Source of the DNA: Sphingomonas naphthae | GTDB taxonomy: Bacteria; Pseudomonadota; Alphaproteobacteria; Sphingomonadales; Sphingomonadaceae | Direction: 5' to 3' | Length of the DNA: 64,000 nucleotides | Assembly: GCF_028607085.1 (NCBI RefSeq) | Contig: NZ_CP117411.1 | Coordinates: 1 to 64,000 of the forward strand | Shown: in pieces, positions 63,556-64,000 of the stretch | How positions within the stretch are numbered: position 1 is the first letter of the stretch | Layout of the letters: the number at the start of each line of letters is the position of its first letter | Notes under the pieces: model-generated | Databases searched by the model: none | The model's input: only the letters and a program-made list of their open reading frames with translations | What the model was told of the DNA's origin: nothing | Made by a program: the position numbers and the translations under genes

Positions 63556-64000
63556 ATGGTTCGCACTTTCGCGCTGGTGCTGGCGCTCCTCGCCGCCCCG
63601 CTGGCGGCGCAGACGCCGGTGGTGCCGCCGCCCGCGCCGCCGATGCTGGGCGTCGCCCCCGCGCCGCGCCCGGCGACCGTGAAGGTCACGCTCGCCACCA
63701 GCGAAGGCCCGATCGTGCTGGAGCTGGAGAGCGAGCGCGCGCCGATCACGACCGGCAATTTCCTGAAATATGTCGATCAGAAGCGGCTCGACGGCACCAG
63801 TTTCTACCGGGCGACGATGGTGGCGAAGGAGCCTCTGTTCGGGCTGATCCAGGGCGGCGTGAAGTTCGATCCGAAGAAGGTGCTGCCGCCGATCAAGCAT
63901 GAGCCGACGACGGTGACGGGCCTTGGCCATACCGACGGCACGATATCGATGGCGCGCGGCGCGCCGGGCACCGCGACGGCCGATTTCTTCATCACCATCG
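63556..64000 (+). CDS. Cyclophilin-type peptidyl-prolyl isomerase, 3' truncated by window edge
   Basis: About 148 residues visible. A signal peptide (MVRTFALVLALLAAPLAAQ) and a Pro-rich linker (PVVPPPAPPMLG) precede the cyclophilin domain (TSEGPIVLELESERAPITTG, DGTSFYRATM, GTISMARGAPGTATADFFI). It folds exported proteins. The gene continues beyond the window. Confidence 0.88.
   Translation, partial: MVRTFALVLALLAAPLAAQTPVVPPPAPPMLGVAPAPRPATVKVTLATSEGPIVLELESERAPITTGNFLKYVDQKRLDGTSFYRATMVAKEPLFGLIQGGVKFDPKKVLPPIKHEPTTVTGLGHTDGTISMARGAPGTATADFFITI

Overview
The window is GC-rich chromosomal DNA of an alphaproteobacterium, most likely a member of the Sphingomonadales. This is inferred from gene content and order: a rhodobacterial-type gene transfer agent (GTA) cluster, the hflK-hflC-Do protease order, an Rrf2-sufBCDST-sufA operon, and several families of short palindromic repeats scattered between genes. 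No database search was possible, so the genus is not claimed. No rRNA, tRNA, CRISPR array, transposase or integrase was seen.

Layout. 1-10.3 kb is housekeeping and detoxification: the tail of an acyl-CoA synthetase, a gloA-VOC-gloB glyoxalase operon, YjbQ/YbaK/NUDIX genes, an Hpt protein, a TusA-like protein, the GTPase Der, a HIT protein, a Tat-exported aminotransferase and a 2OG-Fe(II) oxygenase. 10.5-26.9 kb is the notable region: a DUF6456 gene, a SOUL protein, a leader with a promoter and intrinsic terminators, and then a full GTA-like structural cluster (small and large terminase, portal, prohead protease, HK97 capsid, connectors, tail tube, chaperones, short tape measure, g12- to g15-like baseplate genes, DUF2793). 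It has no integrase, replication or lysis genes. 27-34.8 kb holds an OmpA-like porin with a 24-proline linker, a frameshifted gene, a CNNM/CBS transporter, an SMR pump, a HerA-like ATPase and a Do-family protease. 34.9-41.2 kb holds hflC-hflK, mrp, a CoA-binding protein, a candidate sRNA, pmbA/tldE and a CysQ-like phosphatase. 41.2-42.7 kb is a lower-GC segment with an orphan O-antigen-polymerase-like gene. 42.8-50.8 kb holds zapE-thioesterase-sdhB, a secreted C13 peptidase, pyrD, a DUF885 peptidase and an MFS transporter. 51-57.2 kb is the suf iron-sulfur assembly operon under an Rrf2 regulator. 57.3-64 kb has a TonB-dependent receptor, a small exported protein, an amidohydrolase, a divergent penicillin-acylase-family enzyme and the start of a cyclophilin.

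How the genes work together. The GTA genes are arranged in translationally coupled blocks (stop/start overlaps of 1-8 bases) separated by palindromic repeats. The leader before the first gene carries terminator hairpins, one ending about 17 bases before the terS start, and a DUF6456 gene lies 1.2 kb upstream. This suggests control by termination/antitermination, as described for other alphaproteobacterial GTAs. The g12-like tail protein carries an extra ~555-residue N-terminal domain that looks like a TIM-barrel glycoside hydrolase, while the g15-like protein is short. This suggests that a cell-wall or polysaccharide-degrading domain sits on a different tail protein here. Other candidates for new biology are a ~119-nt sRNA with an anti-Shine-Dalgarno loop at 38478-38596 and an unannotated 32-residue membrane protein inside the suf operon.
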